Shown here in pieces: positions 54,045 through 62,427 of a DNA stretch of 64,000 bases. Within the stretch, counting starts at the first letter, position 1, and every line of letters starts with the position of its first letter. Position numbers and translations under genes: made by a program. This stretch comes from Pyrinomonadaceae bacterium (GTDB lineage Bacteria > Acidobacteriota > Blastocatellia > Pyrinomonadales > Pyrinomonadaceae), in contig JAVEDE010000027.1 in NCBI GenBank assembly GCA_030841105.1, positions 27,510-91,509 on the forward strand, given 5' to 3'. The notes beneath the pieces are model-generated. The model ran no database searches. It was not told the origin of the DNA and was given only the letters and a program-made list of their open reading frames with translations.

Positions 54045-54090
54045 ATAAGAGGCTGACCCTAAGATTATAGTCTTAGGGTCAGCCTCTTAT
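54045..54090. terminator. bidirectional hairpin between ahcY and lptFG
   Basis: 20-bp perfectly complementary arms (54045-54064 and 54071-54090) with a 6-nt loop TTATAG lie between two convergent genes, a typical shared terminator. Confidence 0.85.
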
Positions 54091-54108
54091 GATCGCATAT
54101 TGAAAATT

Positions 54109-56412
54109 TTATGTACGTGCGCGGGAGAATAGGAGTAGTCCGAGAGCTGTGAAAATTAGCGGGGTTGCCCACGCGGCAAGGGCGGCCGGCAAAAGTCTAT
54201 AATTCCCTAATTGTTGAAAGGCATTTGCGCTTCCCCACAACAAGAGTCCGATAATTATTGCAGTGCCTAGCGCCCAGAATGCTGAACGTCGACCAAAAAA
54301 GACGCCGAAGGGAATACCTATCAGTGCCAGGATAATGGGCGTCGCGATATCAGCACTCCTCCGGTAGAGTGCGATGCGCAAGCCTATTATTTCGTCTGGC
54401 CTGACGTTCTTAAGCGATATTATGTATTCGCTTAAAACCCGAGAATTAAGCTCTGAAGGCTTGTTAAGCAAAGGTTTAAATGATTGAGCCGATGCGGTTT
54501 CGGTGATGATATATTTCTCAACCCGGCTAAGGCTTCCCATTTTCGTCTTACCGATTTCCGTAATTTCCGCGCCCTTAAATTCCAACTCATTGTTTCCTCG
54601 CCACTTCCCTTCTTCACCTGAAAGCAAACGTTTTAGATGAATCCCTTCAGAGTCGAATTCGTAGACCACAGGTGTGAGGAGCGCTTGTCCATCGTTTCCA
54701 TATTTATATGAATAAAGTCTTTGTGAATCCGGAACGGACAGCCATTGAACTCCCGTGGGTGTCATTGCTCGATTCAACCCGCCGCGTATTTGCGCCCTGT
54801 AACTTTCCTGACGTCTGTTAGCTTGTGGAAGGACGTTTTCTTGTAAGAGGCCTAATGCGACGCTAATCAACAGGGAAAAAAACACGGTCGGCAATGATAA
54901 TCGGTACAAACTCTGCCCGCTCGCCCACCAGACTACCACCTCGTTGCGTCGTGCAAGGATCGCATAAGTTACAAGGACTGCGACCAGCAAGCCGATGGGC
55001 ACCAGACTCATGCTGGCAAGGGGAATAAGATATAAAAGATAGAGAAGCACCAGACGCCACTCCGAACTTGAAATGAAACGCAACAGTTCGAACAATGTGA
55101 AGATCAGAAAGATTAGTAAAAGAGATATATAAGCCAGTACAAAATTGTAAAAGACAGCTTGGAGTAAACTTCTGTCTAAGAGTCCGAGGAGTATGGAGTT
55201 TCGCGCGCGGGCGACCTTAGGATACCCCGAATTAGTAGCCGAAGTAAGCAGTCGGAGATGGATCCCCCCGGAGACGTTTCGCTCGTTAATGAGTAACGAG
55301 ATGAGGCCGACGGCTGTCGCCAGCGCAGTTGCTAGCCAGCTGCCAATTTGCGGCGGCACCGCTCCGCTACGGCTCAAGTGCTCACCGCCTAATAGAACTA
55401 AATAATAAAGCAGCATCGCGCCGATAGAGATGAGCACTGCCTGTCCCCTGCCGAGTCTCTTCATGCGTCCACCAAATCCGGCCCCAAGCAGCGCAAATGC
55501 TAATGGTGCGATACACAGCGCTAACCTCTTGTTAAAGGCCGTGAGCAGTGTAATCCTGTCGGCACCTTCTGCGCTACGCGCCTTGACCAAAAGTTCCCGC
55601 CAATCTAGTTCGTCAATCTCTATGCGCCTTTCCTGAAACTTTTTAAGCAGCGCATTTCGCCCGGTATTGAGGCGCAGGCGAAATTGTGCAGAGCTTTCGG
55701 TAACAATTTGTGCGGATTGTGCCGGGTTAGGAGACTGTTTTCCCTCTCTCGAGGGAAGTGTTGTAACTACCGCATCAGTTAAGACTAATTCCGTCTGCTC
55801 CCCTGTTACATCGAGTCGCCCATTTCTAGCTGTTATCAGACGCAGCTCGCGATCTCCATCTTGCCAATGAATAAATACTCTCCCCCATTGGCCGCGCGCT
55901 TGATCACCGTCCCGCACGTAGACAACCTTGCCCGGCATTTCAGTATTGAAAGTATGTGGCTGAATCGGAGATTCGATTTTCGACAAAGTGACTTTAAGGG
56001 CGGCATCACGCAATAGAGAGGATGCCTTGGGTGCAATTTCGAAACCTATATATAGTGTCACCAAAGTAAAGACAAAGCCCAGCAGGAGTACTGGAGACAC
56101 GAAACGCCACGTCCCCACCCCTGCCGCACGCATCGCGATTAACTCGCTGTCGCTGCCAAGTTTGCTTAGCCCTGTGGCCGTGCCTATCAAAACTGACATC
56201 GGAAGTGTGAAAATCAATATGTTAGGGATGAGACCCAAAGCTATGTCCGCGACAACCTCCAAAGATGGGTCTGCAGAGCCGAGGATTTCCACGAACTTAC
56301 CAGCCTGTTGCGCCAAGATAACGAAAGTCAGGAGCAGTAGGGACAATCCGAGGTACGGCAAAATTGCCGCAACGATGTATCTCTCGACCAAACGCCCACC
56401 CAATATTTTCAT
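54109..56412 (-). CDS. LptF-LptG fusion, LPS export permease
   Basis: 767 aa, two YjgP/YjgQ-family permease halves in one chain. Half A (1 to about 375) opens LGGRLVERYIVAAILPYLGLSLLLLT and has NILIFTLPMSVLIGTATGLSKLGSDSELIAM. Half B (about 405-767) opens LLDRSLLQAVFYNFVLAY and has LVPIGLLVAVLVTYAILARRNEVVVWWASG. Each half has about three helices, a periplasmic beta-rich domain and three more helices. In other bacteria LptF and LptG are separate 360-aa proteins forming a heterodimer with LptB. Here the dimer is covalent through a cytosolic linker (about 376-404). Its start overlaps nothing; recO is upstream on the same strand. Confidence 0.9.
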   Translation of the reverse strand: MKILGGRLVERYIVAAILPYLGLSLLLLTFVILAQQAGKFVEILGSADPSLEVVADIALGLIPNILIFTLPMSVLIGTATGLSKLGSDSELIAMRAAGVGTWRFVSPVLLLGFVFTLVTLYIGFEIAPKASSLLRDAALKVTLSKIESPIQPHTFNTEMPGKVVYVRDGDQARGQWGRVFIHWQDGDRELRLITARNGRLDVTGEQTELVLTDAVVTTLPSREGKQSPNPAQSAQIVTESSAQFRLRLNTGRNALLKKFQERRIEIDELDWRELLVKARSAEGADRITLLTAFNKRLALCIAPLAFALLGAGFGGRMKRLGRGQAVLISIGAMLLYYLVLLGGEHLSRSGAVPPQIGSWLATALATAVGLISLLINERNVSGGIHLRLLTSATNSGYPKVARARNSILLGLLDRSLLQAVFYNFVLAYISLLLIFLIFTLFELLRFISSSEWRLVLLYLLYLIPLASMSLVPIGLLVAVLVTYAILARRNEVVVWWASGQSLYRLSLPTVFFSLLISVALGLLQENVLPQANRRQESYRAQIRGGLNRAMTPTGVQWLSVPDSQRLYSYKYGNDGQALLTPVVYEFDSEGIHLKRLLSGEEGKWRGNNELEFKGAEITEIGKTKMGSLSRVEKYIITETASAQSFKPLLNKPSELNSRVLSEYIISLKNVRPDEIIGLRIALYRRSADIATPIILALIGIPFGVFFGRRSAFWALGTAIIIGLLLWGSANAFQQLGNYRLLPAALAAWATPLIFTALGLLLFSRART

Positions 56413-56478
56413 ATCTTTGATGTTACAAGGAGTTCTTTGAAATTCCGAGACTAGCCGGGGTGATTTTATGCGAGAAAG

Positions 56479-57225
56479 TTATTGGACAGTTGCTCGTCCC
56501 TTGGGTAGCCTTTCGAGCGCGCGCGTAATCAGGCGTTCAGCGACCTGCGAGAGTTCCTTGTGAACTCGATCCGAGACGGTGCTGGCCGAGCGTGCCCAAT
56601 CTCCGGGCGCCAGGCGCTGCGTCGCACGTAGGTGTGCCGTCGCTTCACCGGAGACCGGCAGATCCAACTTGTGCGCGCACGCGTCACAGCGCAACGCACC
56701 GTCAATTCCCAGATATATTTTCTCTCCGCTCACACTCAAGGGCTTCTTACAATGGACACATGTACGCAAGTCTGGCAAGAAGCCGGATAGTTTTAAGAGC
56801 CACACTTCGCAGTAGCGCGTAATGTGACGTAAATTTTCAGGCGTGGACGCCAGGGCTTCCAGACACGCCCTGATCATGCGGAAAACTTTCTCATTCGGCT
56901 CGTGTGGCGGGATGAATTCGAGGATCAGGCCACCGATATATTCCAGCGCGACGACGACTTCCGTGTTCGTGCTCAGCTCAAAATATGAACGTAGGATATC
57001 GGCCTGCCGTATGGCGACAAGTTCTTGCCCTTCCTTCTCGAAGTAGGAGAGGCTGACCAGCGTGAAAGGCTCTAAAGCGGCCCCAAACTTACTCTTCAGA
57101 CGTCGCGCCCCGCGTGCGACTCCGCGCATGACCCCGAAATTCTGTGAAAGGAATACGGTTATTTTATCAGCCTCCGCGAGTTTATACGTCCTCAAGACAA
57201 TCGCTTCGGTTTCAGAAACTCCCAT
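56479..57225 (-). CDS. recO: DNA repair protein RecO
   Basis: RecA-loading mediator of the RecFOR pathway, 248 aa. The N-terminal OB fold begins ETEAIVLRTYKLAEADKITVFLS, with RGVARGARRLKSKFG near 34. The helical C-terminal domain includes a four-Cys zinc knuckle (CVHC near 154, CDAC near 178). The ATG at 57225 is preferred over the ATG two codons earlier because AGGA lies 6 nt upstream of it. It is upstream of the LptFG gene on the same strand, 66 bp apart. Confidence 0.93.
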   Translation of the reverse strand: MGVSETEAIVLRTYKLAEADKITVFLSQNFGVMRGVARGARRLKSKFGAALEPFTLVSLSYFEKEGQELVAIRQADILRSYFELSTNTEVVVALEYIGGLILEFIPPHEPNEKVFRMIRACLEALASTPENLRHITRYCEVWLLKLSGFLPDLRTCVHCKKPLSVSGEKIYLGIDGALRCDACAHKLDLPVSGEATAHLRATQRLAPGDWARSASTVSDRVHKELSQVAERLITRALERLPKGRATVQ

Positions 57226-57340
57226 GAACATCCTATCAAGCGCTTAACAGCCTATTCTCTTTTCCGGCTTCCGATTTAGATTCAGCTAGAATCTTTTAAT
57301 AAAACCAGTACCATTCAAGTCGGTATCCTACGCGAATAGG

Positions 57341-57511
57341 TTATATAGGTAACCAATATAGAATCCAAGCTAGTGCTAATCCGATGCCGACGAATTCGGC
57401 AAATATCTTTGTCCCGTAAGTAAATCGTTCAAACGGTTTCTCGCGGCCCACTATGCCGAAAATTATCGCCACTAAAGCCGCGAATAAAACCATGATCAGG
57501 AAATGTCTCAC
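57341..57511 (-). CDS. small membrane protein, 56 aa
   Basis: A short gene coupled to its upstream neighbour: its GTG overlaps the TGA of the 57508-57918 gene (GTGA), with GGAGG five nt before. The product begins MRHFLIMVLFAALVAIIFGIV-like, a first membrane helix. A charged loop GREKPFERFTYG follows, then a second helix (AEFVGIGLALAWILYWLPI). No family is recognised. The precise coupling, strong binding site and clean two-helix pattern argue that it is real. Confidence 0.65.
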   Translation of the reverse strand: MRHFLIMVLFAALVAIIFGIVGREKPFERFTYGTKIFAEFVGIGLALAWILYWLPI

Positions 57512-57918
57512 TTCTTCCTCCCGGCAGCGACGTCGAACGCATCCAGCATGCTCAAATAATTCAGGAGTCCCGCGACCATCAAAAATCGGTCGCCATATTC
57601 CGATGTTGCCAGTTGCGAATGATCCGTCACGGCTATGTTGGCGAGCAGACTGGAAAGGTAGAGTAACCCAGTCCCCAGATCACAAAAGCCAAAAACATAA
57701 GCCAGAAAGCCCGTATCTGCTACGTTGTGTAAACCGTATAAATGCCCGCCTAAGAGCCAACCGACAAGATACATTGCCAAGACAGCCCCGCCTAATAACA
57801 GCCCGCGCACCAGATGGCCTTGGTAGAAGTGACCCGCACCTGGAATCACCCAAGCCAAAGCGCCGGCCAGCCAGGCCTCCACACCAGGTTTTTCCGTCGG
57901 AATTCTTATCTCTGCCAA
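57508..57918 (-). CDS. TM2-like multi-pass membrane protein
   Basis: 136 aa. A WVIPGAGHFYQGHLVRGLLL stretch near 20-39 is the TM2-domain pattern (Gly-rich turn between helices). About four hydrophobic segments are visible. The function of such proteins is unknown; a match to DUF6677-type proteins of Acidobacteriota is suspected but not checked. The TTG at 57918 is fixed by AAGGAG six nt upstream, giving MAEIRIPTEKPGVEAWLAG. It is followed by the overlapping 56-aa gene. Confidence 0.75.
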   Translation of the reverse strand: MAEIRIPTEKPGVEAWLAGALAWVIPGAGHFYQGHLVRGLLLGGAVLAMYLVGWLLGGHLYGLHNVADTGFLAYVFGFCDLGTGLLYLSSLLANIAVTDHSQLATSEYGDRFLMVAGLLNYLSMLDAFDVAAGRKK

Positions 57919-57956
57919 AATCCGCTCCTTCTCTGCATAATTCGAGTTAAATGTGT

Positions 57957-58574
57957 TTAGACTGCATTCGCCTGCTCTCCGGGAAAGGTGGCCGCCGTGT
58001 AATATGCCCCGTTGGCGCAAGGCCGACACAAGACTTCCCCACTCTCCACGTTGACTTCACGACCATCGTTAACACCTTCCAGACAACTGGTGCAAGTCAG
58101 ACGCGTCCGCGGACGCCCCGGGGCGTCCGTCTCTTTATAATCAACTGTCACACACTCTATCTTGAATAGCTCCGCCTCCGATGCCTCTCGGTAGGCGGCC
58201 ATTTGCCGCTCTTTTTTGCTCGGAAGAGCTGCGTAACGGGCGTCGGCCAGCGCCCTCGAAGAGTCCAAAGCGGCGATACGCACGGCTCGCCCCGTCTCCG
58301 TATTGAGGAAAGTGGCGGCCACCTTTCCATAATCAAAATATTTCAGACTCCGACGTCCGAGCCGCACCCCCGTGACCGCGCTCAAGGCGTCCGTCATGCA
58401 CCGATCAATCTCAACCCAGACGATCAGCTTTTTCCTGTCAGTTCCGCGCGGATCATCTATCCCGATCAACTTACAACCGAGCATCCCCATGCGCGCGCCC
58501 AGCACCTGACCGGGGCAGATGTGCCCGTGCAGTGCTTCACACTCATGCAACAATTCATCAAGTGGTGGAAACAT
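57957..58574 (-). CDS. FmdE-family protein with C-terminal zinc ribbon
   Basis: 205 aa. The FmdE domain has HGHICPGQVLGARMGMLG near 16-33, carrying the conserved His and Cys, and DRCMTDALSAVTGVRLG-like residues near 57. The C-terminus is a treble-clef zinc ribbon with CTSC near 160 and CRPC near 182. FmdE was named from an archaeal formylmethanofuran dehydrogenase operon, but most bacterial members have no known partner and no molybdenum enzyme gene is visible here. It lies 38 bp upstream of the TM2-like gene on the same strand. Confidence 0.88.
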   Translation of the reverse strand: MFPPLDELLHECEALHGHICPGQVLGARMGMLGCKLIGIDDPRGTDRKKLIVWVEIDRCMTDALSAVTGVRLGRRSLKYFDYGKVAATFLNTETGRAVRIAALDSSRALADARYAALPSKKERQMAAYREASEAELFKIECVTVDYKETDAPGRPRTRLTCTSCLEGVNDGREVNVESGEVLCRPCANGAYYTAATFPGEQANAV

Positions 58575-58672
58575 AGAGCATTACTTTGTTAAAGTATTAC
58601 CTCACCTGTCGGCGCGGCGACTCTTCACGCTACACTTCTGGCGGTAGTCTTTAAACTATGCATACACGAAAT

Positions 58673-59881
58673 TTAATACAGTAGATACTTGCTTCGTTCA
58701 GACATAAAACCCATCAAATTAGCAGCCCAGGAATCTCTTATGACGTTTAAAGAATCACCCCTCTGCAAAGCTTCTCTCAAGCTCGCCGTCCCTGTGATAA
58801 CGTCGAAAGGATTCTTGTCGTAGACGTATTCATAAGGTGGCTGTTTCCATAAAAATCGATCGGGGTACAGGTCATGCGCCACTTTAACTGTCGCGACGCC
58901 CGTGATGACCGGCTCAAACTGTTCGCGATCCGTGACGTGTATCTGGACGCCGCCGCAGGCGCTCCCGGCGTGCTTTTGGAAGGTCGGTTGAAATGAGCAG
59001 GCACGAAAATGCACCCCCGGCAGATCTAAGGAATCCAGTTCGAGGCGGAACGCGGCCGGGTCTATGTAAGGCGCGCCAATTAACTCGAAAGGCTTAGTCG
59101 TTCCCCGCCCTTCCGACATTTGCGTCCCTTCCAGATGGACTGTCCCCGGAAAGACCGTCGCGCTGTCGAGCGTCGGGATATTCGGCGAGGGCAAGACCCA
59201 CACGGCGTCCGTCTGGTCGAACCAGAGTTCACGCGTCCAGCCGTCCATCAAAACCAGTTCCAACTCGCAATCAATGTCCCAACGCTCTCTGAACATTTTC
59301 GCCAGTTCACAGACCGTCATTCCATGACGCGTCGGGAGTGGGAACTGTCCTACGAATGAAGCGTATTCGGGTTCTAAGATGTTCCCGGCTACTTTTTCGC
59401 CGCCGATCGGGTTCGGCCGGTCGCAGACCACCACACGCTTCCCGTATTTCTGAGCCGCGCGCATGCAATTCGCCAGTGTATAGACGAAGGTGTAAATGCG
59501 GCAACCCACGTCCTGCATGTCGAATACGAAGGCGTCTATCTCTTCCAGCATCGCTTCGGTCGGCTCACGCGTCTCGCTGTAGAGCGAGTAGACGGGCAGC
59601 CCTGTCTCGGCGTCGAACGTGTGCGGCGACTCGATCATGTTGTCCTGTGCTTCACCACGGATGCCGTGTTGCGGCCCGAACAGCGCGGTCAACTTGAAAT
59701 CGTCCCGTGCGCGGCAGAGGTCTGCGGAGTGGCGCAACTCGTGATCAACCGACGCTTGATTGCAGATCAGCCCGACGCGTGCGCCGCGCAGCAAGTCGCC
59801 ACGTTTCGAGAGCAGTTCTTCGATGCCCAATTTGATCTTTCGTTTTTCGCCTAGACCCAAGACAGTTCCCCTCTCTAACAT
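58673..59881 (-). CDS. namZ: exo-beta-N-acetylmuramidase NamZ-like (DUF1343, GH171)
   Basis: 402 aa. Characterised NamZ removes non-reducing MurNAc from peptidoglycan fragments. Family features are GLICNQASVDHELRH near 37, ALFGPQHGIRGEAQDN near 67, FVFDMQDVGCRIYTFVYT near 119, VVCDRPNPIGG near 150, GRGTTKPFELIGAPY near 260 and FQPTFQKHAG near 299. No signal peptide is evident, so it appears cytosolic, unlike the secreted Bacillus protein. Together with nagZ and the AmgK/MurU-like pair elsewhere in the window it suggests intracellular MurNAc salvage. Confidence 0.88.
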   Translation of the reverse strand: MLERGTVLGLGEKRKIKLGIEELLSKRGDLLRGARVGLICNQASVDHELRHSADLCRARDDFKLTALFGPQHGIRGEAQDNMIESPHTFDAETGLPVYSLYSETREPTEAMLEEIDAFVFDMQDVGCRIYTFVYTLANCMRAAQKYGKRVVVCDRPNPIGGEKVAGNILEPEYASFVGQFPLPTRHGMTVCELAKMFRERWDIDCELELVLMDGWTRELWFDQTDAVWVLPSPNIPTLDSATVFPGTVHLEGTQMSEGRGTTKPFELIGAPYIDPAAFRLELDSLDLPGVHFRACSFQPTFQKHAGSACGGVQIHVTDREQFEPVITGVATVKVAHDLYPDRFLWKQPPYEYVYDKNPFDVITGTASLREALQRGDSLNVIRDSWAANLMGFMSERSKYLLY

Positions 59882-59918
59882 AAGTTACGCGAATGCGTTC
59901 AGACGCCTCGCCCTCAAA

Positions 59919-60704
59919 TTAACCGCACAAAACTGAGCCGCCGTTGACGTTCAACACCTCGCCCGTGATGTGCCGCGCCCACTCGCTGCACAGAAAGAGC
60001 ACCGGCAGCGCTACGTCGTCGGGCGTGGCGATCCTCCCCAAGGGTATCGTCGCTTCGACGCTCCTCCGAAAACTCTCGTCTGTAAACGTTTCTGCGGTCA
60101 TCTCGGTTTCGACCCAGCCGGGCGCGACCGCGTTGACCGTCACCCCGTGACGCCCCAACTCGACCGCCAATGATTTGGTGAAAGCGATCTGCCCGCCCTT
60201 CGACGCCGCATAATTCGAGACGTACGCTTCACCCCTCTGCCCCGCCGTCGAACTGATTATTACGATGCGCCCCCACCCCTGACGTTTCAAAATCGGCACC
60301 GCCGCGCGGCAGGTCGTCCAAGTGCCCTTCAGGTTCACGTCAATGACGCGATCCCAAAGTTCTTCCGATACCTCTTCGACCGCCGCCCCCTGCCAGATTC
60401 CGGCATTGCACACCAGTATATCCAGGCTCCCGAATCTCTCGACGGTTGCGTTAATCAAATTCTCGGCTCCGGACAGGTCTCGGACATCACTACGTACAGC
60501 CAACGCTTCACTCTGATATTGGCTTGCAATATATGCAACAGTCTCAGCCGCCGCAGTTTCGTCACTTTGATAACTTAAAGCCACACGTGCGCCCGCCTCG
60601 GCCAGACGCTCCGCCACCGCCCGCCCAATTCCCCTCGACCCGCCGGTGATTAAAGCCACTCGACCGGCCAAACTTAACCCCGCTGCTGCTGTAACCTGAC
60701 TCAT
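59919..60704 (-). CDS. short-chain dehydrogenase/reductase, FabG-like
   Basis: 261 aa Rossmann enzyme using NAD(P). ALITGGSRGIGRAVAERLAEAG is near 18 (cofactor site), LVCNAGIWQG near 98, the catalytic Ser in IISSTAGQRG near 150 and Tyr/Lys in YVSNYAASKGGQ near 161-168. VNAVAPGWVETEM is near 190 and INGG-like LNVNGGSVLCG at the end. It resembles 3-oxoacyl-ACP reductase, but many SDRs with other substrates look alike, and no fatty-acid gene adjoins it. It is 37 bp upstream of namZ on the same strand, possibly one operon. Confidence 0.85.
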   Translation of the reverse strand: MSQVTAAAGLSLAGRVALITGGSRGIGRAVAERLAEAGARVALSYQSDETAAAETVAYIASQYQSEALAVRSDVRDLSGAENLINATVERFGSLDILVCNAGIWQGAAVEEVSEELWDRVIDVNLKGTWTTCRAAVPILKRQGWGRIVIISSTAGQRGEAYVSNYAASKGGQIAFTKSLAVELGRHGVTVNAVAPGWVETEMTAETFTDESFRRSVEATIPLGRIATPDDVALPVLFLCSEWARHITGEVLNVNGGSVLCG

Positions 60705-60769
60705 TTATTAATTTCTATTGATTCCAAGAACGAGAGCTTGGCCGCCGACGTTATCGGACGCGCGACATT

Positions 60770-61528
60770 TTAGGTCGCCTTTGATTCAAGTAATAATTGA
60801 TCGTTGCCTTGCCCGGTGAAACGCTGCGCGGCTTCGATGAATGATTTGAACAATTTTTCAGAAAACGCATCTTGCTCCCATTCGATTTCGGGATGCCATT
60901 GGACGCCTAGTGCCCACCGGCCGGTTCGCTGATCCTCTAGCGCTTCGATTAAACCGTCCGCCGTCCAGGCTGTCGCCCGGAGGCCGTCGCCGACCGTCTC
61001 AATGGCTTGATGATGATGGCTGTTGACGAGCGCGCTCTCGCCGCCGGCGAGTCCGGCCAGAGCACTCTCCGCCAGCAGGCGCACGCGGTGCGAGCGGCGC
61101 CCCCTCGGCGCGCCCTGCTCGTGCCGGATGGCGTCCGGCAGTTCGCTCTCGATGTCCTGTATCAAAGTCCCGCCCCTATGGACGTTCCAGATTTGCAGCC
61201 CGAAACAGATCGCCAGCAGGGGCATCCCGCAGCGTTCGACTTCCGACAGCACGAGCGCGTCCGTCTCGTCTCTCAAGGGATGCACCGCCCCCAGCCTGCG
61301 ATGCGGTTCGCGTCCATAGCGTAAAGGGTCTACGTCGGACGCGCTGCCGGGCAAGAGCACGCCGTCTAACTTACCTAAGATCGTTTCGACGTATTCGGCC
61401 TTCGGAATGAGAGACAAATGGACGGGGATGCCGCCTGCGGCTTCTATCGCTTCGCTGTAGGTGCGTGCCAGATAGAAACGCTCTGTCTCCAACTCGTGCC
61501 GCATGGTAATTCCGATCAGAGGTCTCAC
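60770..61528 (-). CDS. peptidase C26 / gamma-glutamyl-GABA hydrolase-like amidohydrolase
   Basis: 252 aa class I glutamine-amidotransferase-like hydrolase. LIGITMRHE opens the chain and GVLLPGSASDVDP is near 56. The nucleophile Cys sits in LLAICFGLQIWNVHRGG near 106, with SHHHQAIE near 169 and QWHPEIEWE near 213, giving the Cys-His-Glu triad. PuuD, which hydrolyses gamma-glutamyl-GABA, is the best-known relative, but the substrate is not determined. The GTG start is at 61528. It is the first gene of a minus-strand run with the SDR and namZ. Confidence 0.85.
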   Translation of the reverse strand: MRPLIGITMRHELETERFYLARTYSEAIEAAGGIPVHLSLIPKAEYVETILGKLDGVLLPGSASDVDPLRYGREPHRRLGAVHPLRDETDALVLSEVERCGMPLLAICFGLQIWNVHRGGTLIQDIESELPDAIRHEQGAPRGRRSHRVRLLAESALAGLAGGESALVNSHHHQAIETVGDGLRATAWTADGLIEALEDQRTGRWALGVQWHPEIEWEQDAFSEKLFKSFIEAAQRFTGQGNDQLLLESKAT

Positions 61529-61711
61529 TTGTCTTCAGTCGCTCCTCTATCAAATAATCATCCGCGCATCATCGAAAGAGTCCCGGTCACGACTCGGCCG
61601 CGACTGCTTTTTAACCCCGAGCTATCATAACGCAAAATCTCACGATGTCCGATTCCGCATCTTTCACAGACCTCCGCACACGATAAATGCGCGCGCATCA
61701 AACCTGCTTCC

Positions 61712-61741
61712 TTGACTTACCTTCGAGCCACTCCCTATATT
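61712..61741 (+). promoter_or_regulatory. sigma-70 promoter for hslV-hslU
   Basis: TTGACT (61712-61717), an 18-bp spacer, then TATATT (61736-61741), about 33 bp before the hslV ATG. No heat-shock sigma-32 pattern is evident. Confidence 0.6.
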
Positions 61742-61773
61742 TCCCCGTTACCACTATGAACAAAGAAACTTCA

Positions 61774-62313
61774 ATGCCGCGCTGGCGCAGTACGACCGTC
61801 CTTCTGGTGCGCCGTGACGGCAAGGTCGCCATGGCGGCCGACGGTCAAGTCAGTCTCGGCGAGACCGTGATGAAGAGCGGCGCGCGCAAAGTGCGTCGTC
61901 TCTACAACGAGCGCATCCTCGCCGGTTTTGCAGGAGCCAGCGCCGACGCTTTCTCCTTGCTCACGCGCTTCGAAAGCAAACTCGAACAGTATCAGGGCAA
62001 TCTCGAACGCGCCGCCATCGAACTCAGCAAGGAATGGCGCACGGACAAAATCCTGCGCCACCTCGAAGCGTTGCTCATCGTCGCCGACGAAAAAAGCTCT
62101 TTCCTGTTGTCCGGCAACGGCGACGTGATCGCGCCCGACGACAAAGACGACGCGCTCGCCATCGGCTCCGGCGGTTCGTACGCACTCGCAGCCGCGCGCG
62201 CCCTGCTCAAGAACACGGAGATGAACGCGCGCGACATCGCGCACGAGGCGCTCAACATCGCGGGCGAAATTTGCATCTACACGAATCAAAATATTATCGT
62301 CGAAGAACTATGA
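61774..62313 (+). CDS. hslV: ATP-dependent protease subunit HslV
   Basis: Threonine protease forming the double-hexamer core of HslUV, 179 aa. The catalytic segment reads [17 protein letters not shown]. The active Thr would be the first T of TTVL, freed by removal of a short pro-segment rather than only Met. [23 protein letters not shown] and [10 protein letters not shown] follow, and [14 protein letters not shown] is near 136. The ATG at 61774 gives a near-standard length; an ATG at 61756 would lengthen the pro-segment by six residues. hslU follows after a repeat-filled gap. Confidence 0.93.
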   Translation: MPRWRSTTVLLVRRDGKVAMAADGQVSLGETVMKSGARKVRRLYNERILAGFAGASADAFSLLTRFESKLEQYQGNLERAAIELSKEWRTDKILRHLEALLIVADEKSSFLLSGNGDVIAPDDKDDALAIGSGGSYALAAARALLKNTEMNARDIAHEALNIAGEICIYTNQNIIVEEL

Positions 62314-62318
62314 ACAAC

Positions 62319-62427
62319 AGAGTTCGGAGGTTAAAGGTCGGAGGCCGTTTAAAAGCAAAACTGTCTTCAACCGGCATCTGATCTTATAATCTCTGAACTT
62401 TGGCCTCTGAACTTTGGCCTCTAACTT
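62319..62427. repeat. heptad-arm intergenic hairpin, 14-bp period (GAGGCCA/AAGTTCA type)
   Basis: The left arm 62319-62347 and right arm 62390-62427 are inverted, imperfect copies. The right arm is a 14-bp unit (two different heptads) repeated about 2.5 times. It fills the hslV-hslU gap and touches the hslU ATG. Confidence 0.75.
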
